64,000 nt of DNA from Euclidia mi. Lineage: Eukaryota; Arthropoda; Insecta; Lepidoptera; Erebidae. The DNA lies in assembly GCA_944739405.2 (NCBI GenBank), contig OX123205.2, positions 35,298,475 through 35,362,474 of the forward strand, written 5' to 3'. The position numbers and the translations under genes are program-made. Shown piece by piece: positions 63,903 through 64,000 of the stretch (positions are counted from its first letter, which is position 1; each line of letters starts with the position of its first letter). A model generated the notes under the pieces. It searched no databases. It was not told the DNA's origin and was given only the letters and a program-made list of their open reading frames with translations.

Positions 63903-64000
63903 ACATTGCAGCGATAGCCTAGTGGAGATACTAACAGACTGCCATGCAGAGGGTATCGGGTTCGAATCCACGGCGCGCACCAATGACTTTTCGGAGTTAT
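63903..64000 (+). mobile_element. SINE2 head and linker, cut by window end
   Basis: GCAGCGATAGCCTAGTGGAG, GGTATCGGGTTCGAATCCAC and GCGCGCACCAATGACTTTTC form the cleanest SINE2 head in the window. Variant A or B cannot be decided because the body lies outside. Confidence 0.9.

Overview
This window looks like a piece of an insect nuclear genome, most likely from a moth or butterfly (Lepidoptera). It is AT-rich and contains almost no host gene sequence. It is packed with decayed non-LTR retrotransposons (LINEs), tRNA-headed and 5S-rRNA-headed SINEs, Tc1/mariner-type elements and MITEs. Several of the repeat types are ones I recall as common in Lepidoptera. That identification rests on memory of repeat families and was not checked by a search. 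I see no bacterial operons, no CRISPR array, and no tRNA or rRNA gene that looks functional.

Layout. 1-27 kb is old intergenic DNA seeded with SINEs and MITEs. It includes a composite bounded by ~250-bp inverted arms (2.9-5.6 kb) with insertions nested inside insertions, a 5S-derived SINE head (7.4 kb), a SINE with an inverted 5' half (10.1-10.6 kb), a minisatellite (19.3-19.9 kb), and the only candidate non-LINE coding sequence, a split THAP-like zinc-finger domain at 21.46-22.0 kb. 27.2-30.2 kb is a decayed RTE-type LINE. 31.2-35.5 kb is an I-like LINE with an intact gag-like ORF1 and an RNase H domain, but its reverse transcriptase core is lost. 39.1-39.6 and 55.4-56.0 kb are two copies of a GC-rich retroposon, both with target site duplications. 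41.2-53.0 kb is almost solid LINE sequence: a 3' fragment on the minus strand, a LINE of one family split by a second LINE, then a nearly intact 4.8-kb relative of the split one, with an 852-codon ORF2 and one late frameshift. 53.6-55.25 kb is another LINE on the minus strand. 57-64 kb holds SINEs, a MITE abutting a deleted mariner-like element, and a SINE that starts at the window end.

How the parts relate. The first tRNA-headed SINE family (SINE1) ends in about 42 bases that also end the minus-strand LINE at 53.6 kb, both followed by TATG repeats. This is the pattern expected if the SINE is mobilised by that LINE's enzyme. The second SINE family (SINE2) shares its CCAGCAGTGG...GATGATG end with short truncated insertions at 19.7, 57.9 and 62.5 kb. 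Several small fold-back insertions (5.47, 54.9 and 61.4 kb, perhaps 16.3 kb) suggest a recurrent local inversion or snap-back process.

LINE clade names are given from motif style and are approximate. Element boundaries are exact only where a target site duplication or terminal repeat is cited.
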